From Paracoccus sp. SMMA_5_TC (lineage in GTDB: Bacteria > Pseudomonadota > Alphaproteobacteria > Rhodobacterales > Rhodobacteraceae): a stretch of DNA of 64,000 nt. Positions 55,288 through 64,000 of the stretch are shown piece after piece. Location: positions 233,501-297,500 of the forward strand of contig NZ_CP102356.1 of assembly GCF_009696685.2 (NCBI RefSeq), given 5' to 3'. Position 1 is the first letter of the stretch, and the number at the start of each line of letters is the position of its first letter. The notes below the pieces were generated by a model. It worked only from the letters and a program-made list of their open reading frames with translations, searched no databases and was not told where the DNA came from. Made by a program: the position numbers and the translations under genes.

Positions 55288-55361
55288 CCTGAGGGATCAT
55301 CACCGGCGATCCAGTCAGCAGGGGGGCATCCCCCTGTCGCTGGGCACAAATATCCGGGATA

Positions 55362-55520
55362 TCATGGCTTCGGGCGATCATCCCATTCCGGGCTGAGAAT
55401 TCTTTCGGCATCGCCCTTGGGGTCTTCGTATTGGCGTCCGCGCAAGGCCCACAGGAACGCCACAAGCCCCAGCCCCCCAAGCCCCAAAGAAACGGGTATC
55501 AACATGCCCAGGATTTCCAT
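55362..55520 (-). CDS. ccoS: CcoS, small cbb3 oxidase assembly protein
   Basis: The product has 52 residues: one N-terminal transmembrane helix (PVSLGLGGLGLVAFLWALRG), then RQYEDPKGDAERIL, the typical CcoS block, and an acidic-basic tail. It starts 8 bases after the ccoI stop. CcoS is needed to fit cofactors (heme b and CuB) into CcoN in Rhodobacter capsulatus. It is easily missed because of its length; its place at the end of ccoGHIS and the D-P-x-G-D-A-x-R-I motif identify it. Confidence 0.92.
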   Translation of the reverse strand: MEILGMLIPVSLGLGGLGLVAFLWALRGRQYEDPKGDAERILSPEWDDRPKP

Positions 55521-55528
55521 GCAGCCCC

Positions 55529-57730
55529 CTAACGCAAGCGCAGCGCATTCAGTGTCACGCTGATCGAACTCAGCGACATCGCCAATGCCGCCATCAATGG
55601 TGTCGCCATCCCGGCGATGGCAATCGGAACCGCCACGATATTGTAGATCACCGAGATCGCGAAATTTTCCTTTATCCTGGCGCGCGCGCTGCGCGCCACC
55701 GCGATCACCTCGGCCACGGGTGCCAGATCGCTGCCCATCATTACCACATCCGATGCAACACGGGCGGCATCAAGGGCAGATGCAGGCGAGATAGAGACAT
55801 GCGCGGCCGTAAGGGCGGCGGTGTCGTTCAAGCCGTCCCCCACCATCAGCACGCGGCCTCCGTTCTGGCGCAGCGCATCGATCACCGCCGCCTTTTCCAT
55901 CGGCATCACCTGGGCCTGCCATTCCTCGATCCCCAGACGCGCGGCCAGATCGCGCACCACGGGAATGGCATCACCGGAAAGCAGCATCAGGCGCATCCCC
56001 TGGCTGACCAGACCGCGGATGCACTCCTCGGCGCCGGGACGCAGGCGATCGCTGAATTCCAGTCGCAGAGGCGGCCCCTCGCGCAGGGAAAGCCAGCTTG
56101 CGGACAGCGGCGCCTCTCCGTGCTCGGCCCCGACCCAATCCGCACGTCCCAATCGCAGTTCGCGCCCCTCGAACAGGCCGCGCACCCCATGACCTGGCAC
56201 CTCGCGCAGGTCGGTCAGCAGGGCCGGGCGGACCCCTGCCTCGATCAGCGCCTGAGCCAGTGCCTGCGAAAGCGGATGTGCCGAGGCACGCGCCAAGGCC
56301 AGCGCCATCGGGCGTGCGTCTTCAGGTATTGCTTGCAGCGATACCAGTTGCGGCACCCCCATGGTCAGGGTTCCTGTCTTGTCGAACACCACCGTGTCGA
56401 CATCGGCCAAACGCTCCAGCGCCGTGCCGTCCTTGATCAGCATGCCACGCCGGAACAGACGCCCCGAGGCGGCCGTGATGACCGCCGGCACCGCCAGTCC
56501 CAATGCACAGGGGCAGGTGATGATCAGCACCGCCGCCGCGACATTGACCGCCAGCCGCAGGTCGCCGGTGCTCAGATACCAGCCCATGAGACTGCAAAGC
56601 GCCAGCAGGTGCACAAGCGGCGAATACAGCCGCGAGGCACGATCGGCCAGACCGGTATAGTGTCCACGGGACGATTCCGCCGCCGCGACCAGTGCAGTCA
56701 GCCGCGCCAGCGAACTGTCGCGGCCCGCAGCCGTCACCCGCATGATCAGCGGACCGGTCAGATTGACCTCTCCCGCGGAAAGGCGATGGCCCGGTTCGGC
56801 CGGCACCGGTATGCTTTCGCCCGTCAGCAGCGCCCGATCGATTTCGCTGCAACCTTCGACGATCTCGCCATCGGCCGGCACTCGGGCGCCGGGCCGGATA
56901 CGGATCAGATCGCCCGGCAGCAAAGACGCGACCGCAACAGGTTCGTCGCCCTGGGCGGTGATGCGAAAGGCACGTGGCACCTCCAGTGCGGTCAGCTCCT
57001 CGGCCGCCGAGCGGGCAACTGCCCGGGTGCGGTAATCCAGATAGCGCCCGATCAGCAGGAAAAAGCACAGCATGACCGCCGCATCGAAATAGGCGTGCCG
57101 GCCCGAATGCAGCGTTTCATAGAAGGAAATCGCGCTGGCCAGGATCAGCGCCAGCGAAATCGGCACATCCATGCCAAGCCGGCCATGCCGCAGCGAGCGC
57201 CAGGCACTTGCAAAGAAAGGCTGGCCCGCAAACACCACCGTCGGCAGCGCAATGGCCCCGGATATCCAGTGGAACATGTCGCGGGTCGCGGCCTCGGCCC
57301 CCGACCAGACCGCCACCGACAGGATCATGATGTTCATCATCGCAAACCCTGCCACGCCAATGCGCATCAGGATGTCGCGTCCTTGCCGGTCCGCCGCCGA
57401 GGCGGAAAGGGCGGCCGGGTCCAGTTCATGCGCCTCATAGCCGATGGCTTCGACAACCGGGATCAATTCTTCGGCTGTCAGGCCCGGAGCATCGATGGTG
57501 ACCCTGCGCAGCGTGAGGTTCACGCGCGCATCGCGCACCCCAGGATAGCGGCCAAGAGCGCGCTCGACATCGGTGATGCATGTCGCACAGTGGATCGTTG
57601 GCAGCGACAGGATGATCGCCTGATCGGTCCCGGAAGCGCCCGATGCGATGCGCTGCGCAAGCGGCGCGGCGTCACAGGCCGGACAGGCCGACAGGCGCGC
57701 ATCATGATCGCGAAAGGCGGTGTCCGCCAT
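55529..57730 (-). CDS. ccoI: CcoI, copper-exporting P-type ATPase for cbb3 oxidase assembly
   Basis: The product has 733 residues. It moves Cu+ across the inner membrane for the CuB site (CtpA/CopA2 type). The N-terminal soluble part has CPAC near residue 16 and the metal-binding CATC at 48-51. P1B ATPase motifs follow: TGES, the metal site ITCPCALG, the phosphorylated DKTGT, HP (ASAHPLSQ), and MVGDGLNDTAAL, with eight hydrophobic helices. The ccoH stop and this ATG are 1 base apart. Confidence 0.95.
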   Translation of the reverse strand: MADTAFRDHDARLSACPACDAAPLAQRIASGASGTDQAIILSLPTIHCATCITDVERALGRYPGVRDARVNLTLRRVTIDAPGLTAEELIPVVEAIGYEAHELDPAALSASAADRQGRDILMRIGVAGFAMMNIMILSVAVWSGAEAATRDMFHWISGAIALPTVVFAGQPFFASAWRSLRHGRLGMDVPISLALILASAISFYETLHSGRHAYFDAAVMLCFFLLIGRYLDYRTRAVARSAAEELTALEVPRAFRITAQGDEPVAVASLLPGDLIRIRPGARVPADGEIVEGCSEIDRALLTGESIPVPAEPGHRLSAGEVNLTGPLIMRVTAAGRDSSLARLTALVAAAESSRGHYTGLADRASRLYSPLVHLLALCSLMGWYLSTGDLRLAVNVAAAVLIITCPCALGLAVPAVITAASGRLFRRGMLIKDGTALERLADVDTVVFDKTGTLTMGVPQLVSLQAIPEDARPMALALARASAHPLSQALAQALIEAGVRPALLTDLREVPGHGVRGLFEGRELRLGRADWVGAEHGEAPLSASWLSLREGPPLRLEFSDRLRPGAEECIRGLVSQGMRLMLLSGDAIPVVRDLAARLGIEEWQAQVMPMEKAAVIDALRQNGGRVLMVGDGLNDTAALTAAHVSISPASALDAARVASDVVMMGSDLAPVAEVIAVARSARARIKENFAISVIYNIVAVPIAIAGMATPLMAALAMSLSSISVTLNALRLR

Positions 57731-57731
57731 G

Positions 57732-58196
57732 CTATTTCACCCGGTTGCCATGGTAGTGGTCTATGCGCTGGCGAAACACGGTCCCATCCGGCGCGCGCGC
57801 GGTCAGATGCAGGTTCCACAACCCGGGCTCAAGCCGCAGCGGCGCGTGATATGCCCCATTGCGATAGGTCATTTCCGGTTCCTGATCCTGTCGCTGATGG
57901 GTGGGACGGCCTACGGTCACGTGCAGATCCCGCACGGGCGCCGGATTGCCCTGACTGTCGCGGATCGTCAGCACCAGCTCTGCGCCGTCGTATTCCGGGG
58001 TCACTGTCCAATCCAGCGCCTGCTGGGCTGCCCGGTCCCGATCGAAACTTTGCGAGGCAACATAGCTGTTCTTGACCTCAAGCCCCGGAAAGGTTCCGAC
58101 CGCCTTCACCGCCATGAACAGATTGACGGCAATGATGGTGCCGAAAGCCCCCAGAGTGATCGCCAGCACATGCCGGCCCGTCAGTTCGCGCGGCAT
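57732..58196 (-). CDS. ccoH: CcoH, cbb3 oxidase assembly protein
   Basis: The product has 154 residues from the ATG at 58196, which overlaps the ccoG stop as TAATG. It has one N-terminal transmembrane helix (HVLAITLGAFGTIIAVNLFM) and a periplasmic FixH domain (YVASQSFDRDRAAQQALDW and GLWNLHLTARAPDGTVFRQR). In Rhodobacter capsulatus CcoH stays with the assembling complex and is needed for its stability. Confidence 0.94.
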   Translation of the reverse strand: MPRELTGRHVLAITLGAFGTIIAVNLFMAVKAVGTFPGLEVKNSYVASQSFDRDRAAQQALDWTVTPEYDGAELVLTIRDSQGNPAPVRDLHVTVGRPTHQRQDQEPEMTYRNGAYHAPLRLEPGLWNLHLTARAPDGTVFRQRIDHYHGNRVK

Positions 58197-59653
58197 TACT
58201 CGCTCCTTCCATGAAAGACAGTGTCGATGCGGGCACTGCGCCCATCGCTGGCATCCTTGGCCCACAGAATCACTTCGGTCTGGGGCGCCTGCGCCAAGGG
58301 AGAATTCCGATCGACCGTCAGATAAAGCCGCTGGGTATGGGTGCTATCGGCTGCAACCTCGACACTGTTCGCGGGCAGACCTTCCAGCCCAAGCTCGAGG
58401 CCAGGCAACGGTTTGCCGTCGGGACCGGCAACGGAAAGCTCGAAGATGCGCGCATCTCCCTGCTTGTTGCGCAGTCGCAGCGCATAGGCATTGCGAATGG
58501 CGCCGTCGGCCATGGTGACATAAAGCGGGTTGCGCACCGGGGTCACGTTCAGATCGAATGGGGAACGCAGGAACAGTGCGACCAGCATGGCGATGCCGAT
58601 GCCCGACCACAGGGTGAAATACAGTATCGTGCGCGGACGCAGGATGTGGCGCCACAATGGCTTTGGCGCCTGGCCTGCACGTTCGGCTGCCTCGTCACGC
58701 AAGGCCATGTAGTCGATCAGGCCGCGCGGCTTGCCGATCTTGGCCATCACGTCGTCGCAGGCATCAATGCACAGGGCGCAGGTGATGCATTCGAGTTGCT
58801 GGCCATCGCGAATGTCGATTCCCATGGGACAGACATTGACGCAGGCCATGCAGTCGATGCAATCGCCCTTGCTGCCGCCGTCACTGCGCGTGGCTTCGCC
58901 CTTGTGAATCTTGCCGCGCGGCTCGCCGCGCCAGTCGCGATAGGCGACCGTCAGCGTATCTTCATCCATCATCGCCGCCTGGATGCGCGGCCATGGACAG
59001 GCATAGATGCAGATCTGTTCGCGGGCAAAACCGCCAAAGACAAAGGTCGTCGCCGTCAGGATTCCCATTGTGATATAGGCCACCGGATGCGCCTGGCCTG
59101 TCAGCAGGTTCTTCAGCAGCGTTGGCGCATCGGTGAAATAGAAGATCCAGGCGCCACCGGTCAGCACGGCGATGACCAGCCAGATCGTCCATTTGGTCAG
59201 ACGCAACCGCAGCTTGTTCAGGCTCCATGGCGCGTTCCAAAGCCGCAGCCGGGCATTGCGGTCCCCCTCGACCCAGCGCTCGGTCAGGATGAACAGGTCA
59301 GTCCAGACGGTCTGCGGACAGGCATATCCACACCAGACCCGCCCCAGCGCCGAGGTAAACAGGAACAGCCCCAGCCCCGCCATCACCAGCAGGCCGGCCA
59401 CGAAATAGAATTCATGCGGCCATATCTCGATCCAGAAGAAATAGAACCGACGATTGGCCAGATCGACCAGCACCGCCTGATCGGGCAGGTTAGGCCCGCG
59501 ATTCCAGCGAATCCAGGGGGTGATATAGTAAATGGCCAGCGTCACGGCCATGATCACCCATTTCAGGTTGCGGAACCATCCATGGACACGACGCGGAAAT
59601 ATCGGCTCACGCGCGGCATAAAGACGCGGGGGTTCGATGTCGGTATTCGACAT
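58196..59653 (-). CDS. ccoG: CcoG, membrane-bound iron-sulfur protein
   Basis: The product has 485 residues from the ATG at 59653 with AGGAG upstream. It has about five transmembrane helices (first at about 33-50, LKWVIMAVTLAIYYITPWIR) and the CGYACPQTVW loop. Two 4Fe-4S motifs follow: CIDCMACVNVCP and CITCALCIDACD. The C-terminal periplasmic immunoglobulin-like domain ends the chain. CcoG reduces Cu2+ to Cu+ during assembly in Rhodobacter capsulatus. It is the first gene of ccoGHIS and has an FNR box at 59706-59719. Confidence 0.95.
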   Translation of the reverse strand: MSNTDIEPPRLYAAREPIFPRRVHGWFRNLKWVIMAVTLAIYYITPWIRWNRGPNLPDQAVLVDLANRRFYFFWIEIWPHEFYFVAGLLVMAGLGLFLFTSALGRVWCGYACPQTVWTDLFILTERWVEGDRNARLRLWNAPWSLNKLRLRLTKWTIWLVIAVLTGGAWIFYFTDAPTLLKNLLTGQAHPVAYITMGILTATTFVFGGFAREQICIYACPWPRIQAAMMDEDTLTVAYRDWRGEPRGKIHKGEATRSDGGSKGDCIDCMACVNVCPMGIDIRDGQQLECITCALCIDACDDVMAKIGKPRGLIDYMALRDEAAERAGQAPKPLWRHILRPRTILYFTLWSGIGIAMLVALFLRSPFDLNVTPVRNPLYVTMADGAIRNAYALRLRNKQGDARIFELSVAGPDGKPLPGLELGLEGLPANSVEVAADSTHTQRLYLTVDRNSPLAQAPQTEVILWAKDASDGRSARIDTVFHGRSE

Positions 59654-59677
59654 GATGGGCTCCTGTTGCGCTGGACC

Positions 59678-59719
59678 CGGATACAGATCGGCGGGCGGCA
59701 TTGCCTTGATCTGCATCAA
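59678..59719 (-). promoter_or_regulatory. ccoG: FNR box and -10 element of ccoGHIS
   Basis: TTGATCTGCATCAA at 59706-59719 is a perfect FNR site (TTGAT-N4-ATCAA), centred at 59712.5. A -10-like TATCCG (59683-59678, minus strand) would start RNA at about 59671, exactly 41.5 bases from the site centre. This is class II geometry and would leave an 18-base leader before the ccoG ATG. Confidence 0.8.
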
Positions 59720-59800
59720 GCCCGGCAGCCAGGGTTATATTCAATTGGGCGACAGCCGGCAGTATGCGCTTTGTCGCAGGGCTGCGACCTTGACGAAAGG

Positions 59801-59872
59801 CACCGGCCCACCTGGAAACGCGCGAACAGGATGGTGGGCCGGTGTCATCACCCCCGGCGATCAGGCCGGGGG
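59801..59872 (-). terminator. Two hairpins downstream of ccoP
   Basis: CCCCCGGC/GCCGGGGG (59851-59858, 59865-59872) has an 8-bp stem. CACCGGCCCACC/GGTGGGCCGGTG (59801-59812, 59833-59844) has a 12-bp stem with a 20-base loop. Both are close to the ccoP stop on its transcript; the second is followed by CCTTTCGTC. They should separate the ccoNOQP and ccoGHIS transcripts. Confidence 0.55.
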
Positions 59873-59888
59873 CGATACCGAAGCGGGG

Positions 59889-60929
59889 CTATTCGCCGCC
59901 GCCCAGACTGTGAACATAGGCCGCAACCGCGCGGATGTCGGCTTCGGACAGGCGGCCCGACCAGGCGGGCATGACCCCAAAGGGCCCATCGTGGACGATG
60001 CGGGTGATGACCGCCGGGTCCGATCCGTAAAGCCAGACCGCATCCGTCAGGTTCGGCGCGCCCTGGGCACGATCGCCGGTGCCGTCCTCGGCGTGGCAGG
60101 AACTGCAGTTTTCGGCAAAGATCGTCTCGCCCTGCTGCGCCTGCGCGGCATCATGCGGCAGATCGCCCAGCTTCAGGACATATTGCACCACCTGCTGGAT
60201 CTGGGTCTTGTCCAGCAGCTGATCGACACCGAAACGCGGCATCTCCGAATAGCGGGTATCGCCGTCCTTGGGATCTCGGATGCCGTGCTGGATGGTCAGA
60301 TGTATGTCCTCCAGCGTCCCGCCCCACAGCCAGTCGTTGTCCAGCAGTGACGGGTATCCCGCCGCGCCCCCTGCCCCGGAACCATGACACTGCGCGCACC
60401 AGGTGCGAAAGATCGCGGCGCCCGCGTTCTGGGTATAATTGGCCAGTTCGGGATCGCTGGCGATCTGGTTCAGGTCGGCCGCGGCAAGCCGGGACTGGAT
60501 CGGGGCGTTGGCGTCGTTGAAGCGCTGGATTTCCGCTGCGACCTCTTGGCGATAGTTCGTGCCCAGCAGCCCCTGTGTTGCACCATTGACCAAGGGAAAT
60601 GCCGGATAAAGAAGGAAATAGACCACGCCCCAGACGATGGTGGCATAAAAGGTCCACAACCACCAGCGCGGCAGCGGGTTGTCGTATTCCTCGATCCCGT
60701 CCCAGCTGTGCCCGGTCGATGGCACCTCGACCACGCGGCGCGCGCCCTTGCGATCGCGCACCACCCGCGTGACCTTCGGGCGCGGCTCGTGCAGGGGGGC
60801 GCCTTCGGGGGTTTCCGGTGGATGCGCTGCGATCTGGGCCTTGTGGGTCTGATCGGCCGCCAGGCGTTCAAGCTCGATGCGGTTGTCGGGATTCTGCGGG
60901 CTGCTGTGTTCGTCCTTGTTGTCGGCCAT
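59889..60929 (-). CDS. ccoP: cbb3 cytochrome c oxidase subunit III (di-heme CcoP)
   Basis: The product has 346 residues; the ATG at 60929 overlaps the ccoQ stop as TGATG. It feeds electrons from cytochrome c to CcoO. After about 75 charged residues there is a transmembrane helix ([20 protein letters not shown], about 89-108). The two heme c sites are CAQCH (178-182) and CSSCH (275-279), with ligand methionines probably in SEMPRFG and GVMPAW. The N-terminal cytoplasmic stretch is longer than the about 30 residues I expect for typical CcoP. Confidence 0.96.
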   Translation of the reverse strand: MADNKDEHSSPQNPDNRIELERLAADQTHKAQIAAHPPETPEGAPLHEPRPKVTRVVRDRKGARRVVEVPSTGHSWDGIEEYDNPLPRWWLWTFYATIVWGVVYFLLYPAFPLVNGATQGLLGTNYRQEVAAEIQRFNDANAPIQSRLAAADLNQIASDPELANYTQNAGAAIFRTWCAQCHGSGAGGAAGYPSLLDNDWLWGGTLEDIHLTIQHGIRDPKDGDTRYSEMPRFGVDQLLDKTQIQQVVQYVLKLGDLPHDAAQAQQGETIFAENCSSCHAEDGTGDRAQGAPNLTDAVWLYGSDPAVITRIVHDGPFGVMPAWSGRLSEADIRAVAAYVHSLGGGE

Positions 60930-61117
60930 CACTCGACCTCCTTGTCGCCCGGCAGCGGGGGGCGTTTCTCGTTACGAAAGATGCTTCGGGCGGCATCGCG
61001 CTGCAGCGGGCTGGACCCAGGCCTGAAGGCGAAAAGCACCGCCCCCAGGAAAAACAGCACCAGCAGCAGCAGCACCCAGCTGTCGGCCAGTTGGCGCAGA
61101 ATGGAATAGCGATCCAT
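60929..61117 (-). CDS. ccoQ: cbb3 oxidase subunit CcoQ
   Basis: The product has 62 residues with one transmembrane helix ([20 protein letters not shown], about 13-32) and a short charged tail. CcoQ stabilises the complex, mainly the CcoP interaction. Located between ccoO and ccoP as always. Confidence 0.94.
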   Translation of the reverse strand: MDRYSILRQLADSWVLLLLVLFFLGAVLFAFRPGSSPLQRDAARSIFRNEKRPPLPGDKEVE

Positions 61118-61125
61118 GGCGCACC

Positions 61126-63709
<2,584 letters not shown>

Positions 63710-64000
63710 TTGGCCTACAAGACCATTCTGACGGTGCTGACCAGCGCCAGCCAAAAGCAGCAGCTCGAGGCCGCCATTGCTCTGGCGCGCCAGCAGGATG
63801 CGCATCTGGACGTATTCTGCCTTGGCGTCGATCATACCCAAAGCGGTTATTATTATGCCGGCGCTTCGGCCTATGTATTTCAGGAAGCCATCGACAAGGC
63901 GATGCAAGCCGCGGCCGAACTTGAACAGAAGGTCAGCGCGCGCCTGACCAACGAGGATATCCGCTGGTCCGTCGATTCGGCGGTTGCCCAGGTCGGCGGC
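63710..64000 (+). CDS. Universal stress protein, UspA family (3' end outside window)
   Basis: The frame opens with TTG at 63710, seven bases after AAAGGAG, and is open to the edge (97 codons visible). The chain begins AYKTILTVLTSASQKQQLEA with helix AAIALARQQDAHLDVFCLGV, which matches the first strand-helix-strand of the Usp fold; an insert with YYYAGASAYVFQEA follows. A universal stress gene upstream of ccoN is usual in Paracoccus and Rhodobacter. Being divergent from ccoN it may share the FNR site. An in-frame ATG is not available near the start, so TTG is accepted. Confidence 0.85.
   Translation, partial: MAYKTILTVLTSASQKQQLEAAIALARQQDAHLDVFCLGVDHTQSGYYYAGASAYVFQEAIDKAMQAAAELEQKVSARLTNEDIRWSVDSAVAQVGG

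Overview
The window is a GC-rich stretch of alphaproteobacterial chromosome, most likely Paracoccus or a close Rhodobacterales relative. The basis is the ccoNOQP-ccoGHIS block with a universal stress gene upstream, the TauXY/TRAP type of taurine pathway, the cmk-(nitronate monooxygenase)-rpsA-ihfB-lapA-trpF-trpB order, and the dense ATGA-type gene overlaps. Genus is inferred from gene content, not from a marker comparison. I saw no insertion sequence, prophage, CRISPR array or plasmid function.

Positions 1-8.5 kb hold a catabolic island for aromatic or indolic compounds. It has an aldehyde dehydrogenase cut by the window edge, an AraC-type regulator, a Mn-dependent cyclase-family hydrolase resembling isatin hydrolase, a translationally coupled MarR regulator, a two-gene indolepyruvate oxidoreductase (iorA, iorB), and a decayed major-facilitator transporter. 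A perfect 7-2-7 palindrome lies just upstream of the hydrolase-marR pair and is the best candidate operator.

Positions 8.5-18.8 kb hold a complete taurine dissimilation cluster: tauR facing tauKLM (TRAP uptake), tauXY (taurine dehydrogenase), xsc, tauZ (putative sulfite/sulfate exporter) and pta. Taurine enters, is deaminated to sulfoacetaldehyde, is cleaved by Xsc to acetyl phosphate and sulfite, and Pta makes acetyl-CoA. Two direct repeats in the tauK-tauR gap are likely TauR sites. A terminator-like hairpin after tauK would let the binding protein be made in excess.

Positions 18.8-29.7 kb are for purine salvage and degradation: a LysR regulator facing xdhABC-guaD, an AzgA-type purine permease, a PuuE-UraD fusion, and AllE. 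Uricase, hydroxyisourate hydrolase and allantoate amidohydrolase are not in the window.

Positions 29.7-53.6 kb are mostly housekeeping: alkB, a DsbA-like protein, trpB, trpF, lapA, ihfB, rpsA, a nitronate monooxygenase, cmk, tRNA-Thr, rpsB-tsf, a LuxR regulator facing a conserved unknown gene, a GapR-family protein, dtd, a DEAD-box helicase, tdk, ndk, an ABC-F ATPase, a MipA-like outer-membrane protein, a SufT/DUF59-like protein, a Maa-type acetyltransferase, a histidine phosphatase, hemF, a lipoprotein, a divergent SDR, an RsmC-like methyltransferase and clpS.

Positions 53.6-64 kb hold a D,D-carboxypeptidase with a SPOR tail, then the cbb3 oxidase region: ccoS, ccoI, ccoH, ccoG (assembly) and ccoP, ccoQ, ccoO, ccoN (structural), all on the minus strand, with a divergent universal stress gene cut by the right edge. 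Two identical FNR boxes sit exactly 41.5 bases upstream of plausible start points of ccoN and ccoG, which indicates oxygen-controlled class II activation of both operons.
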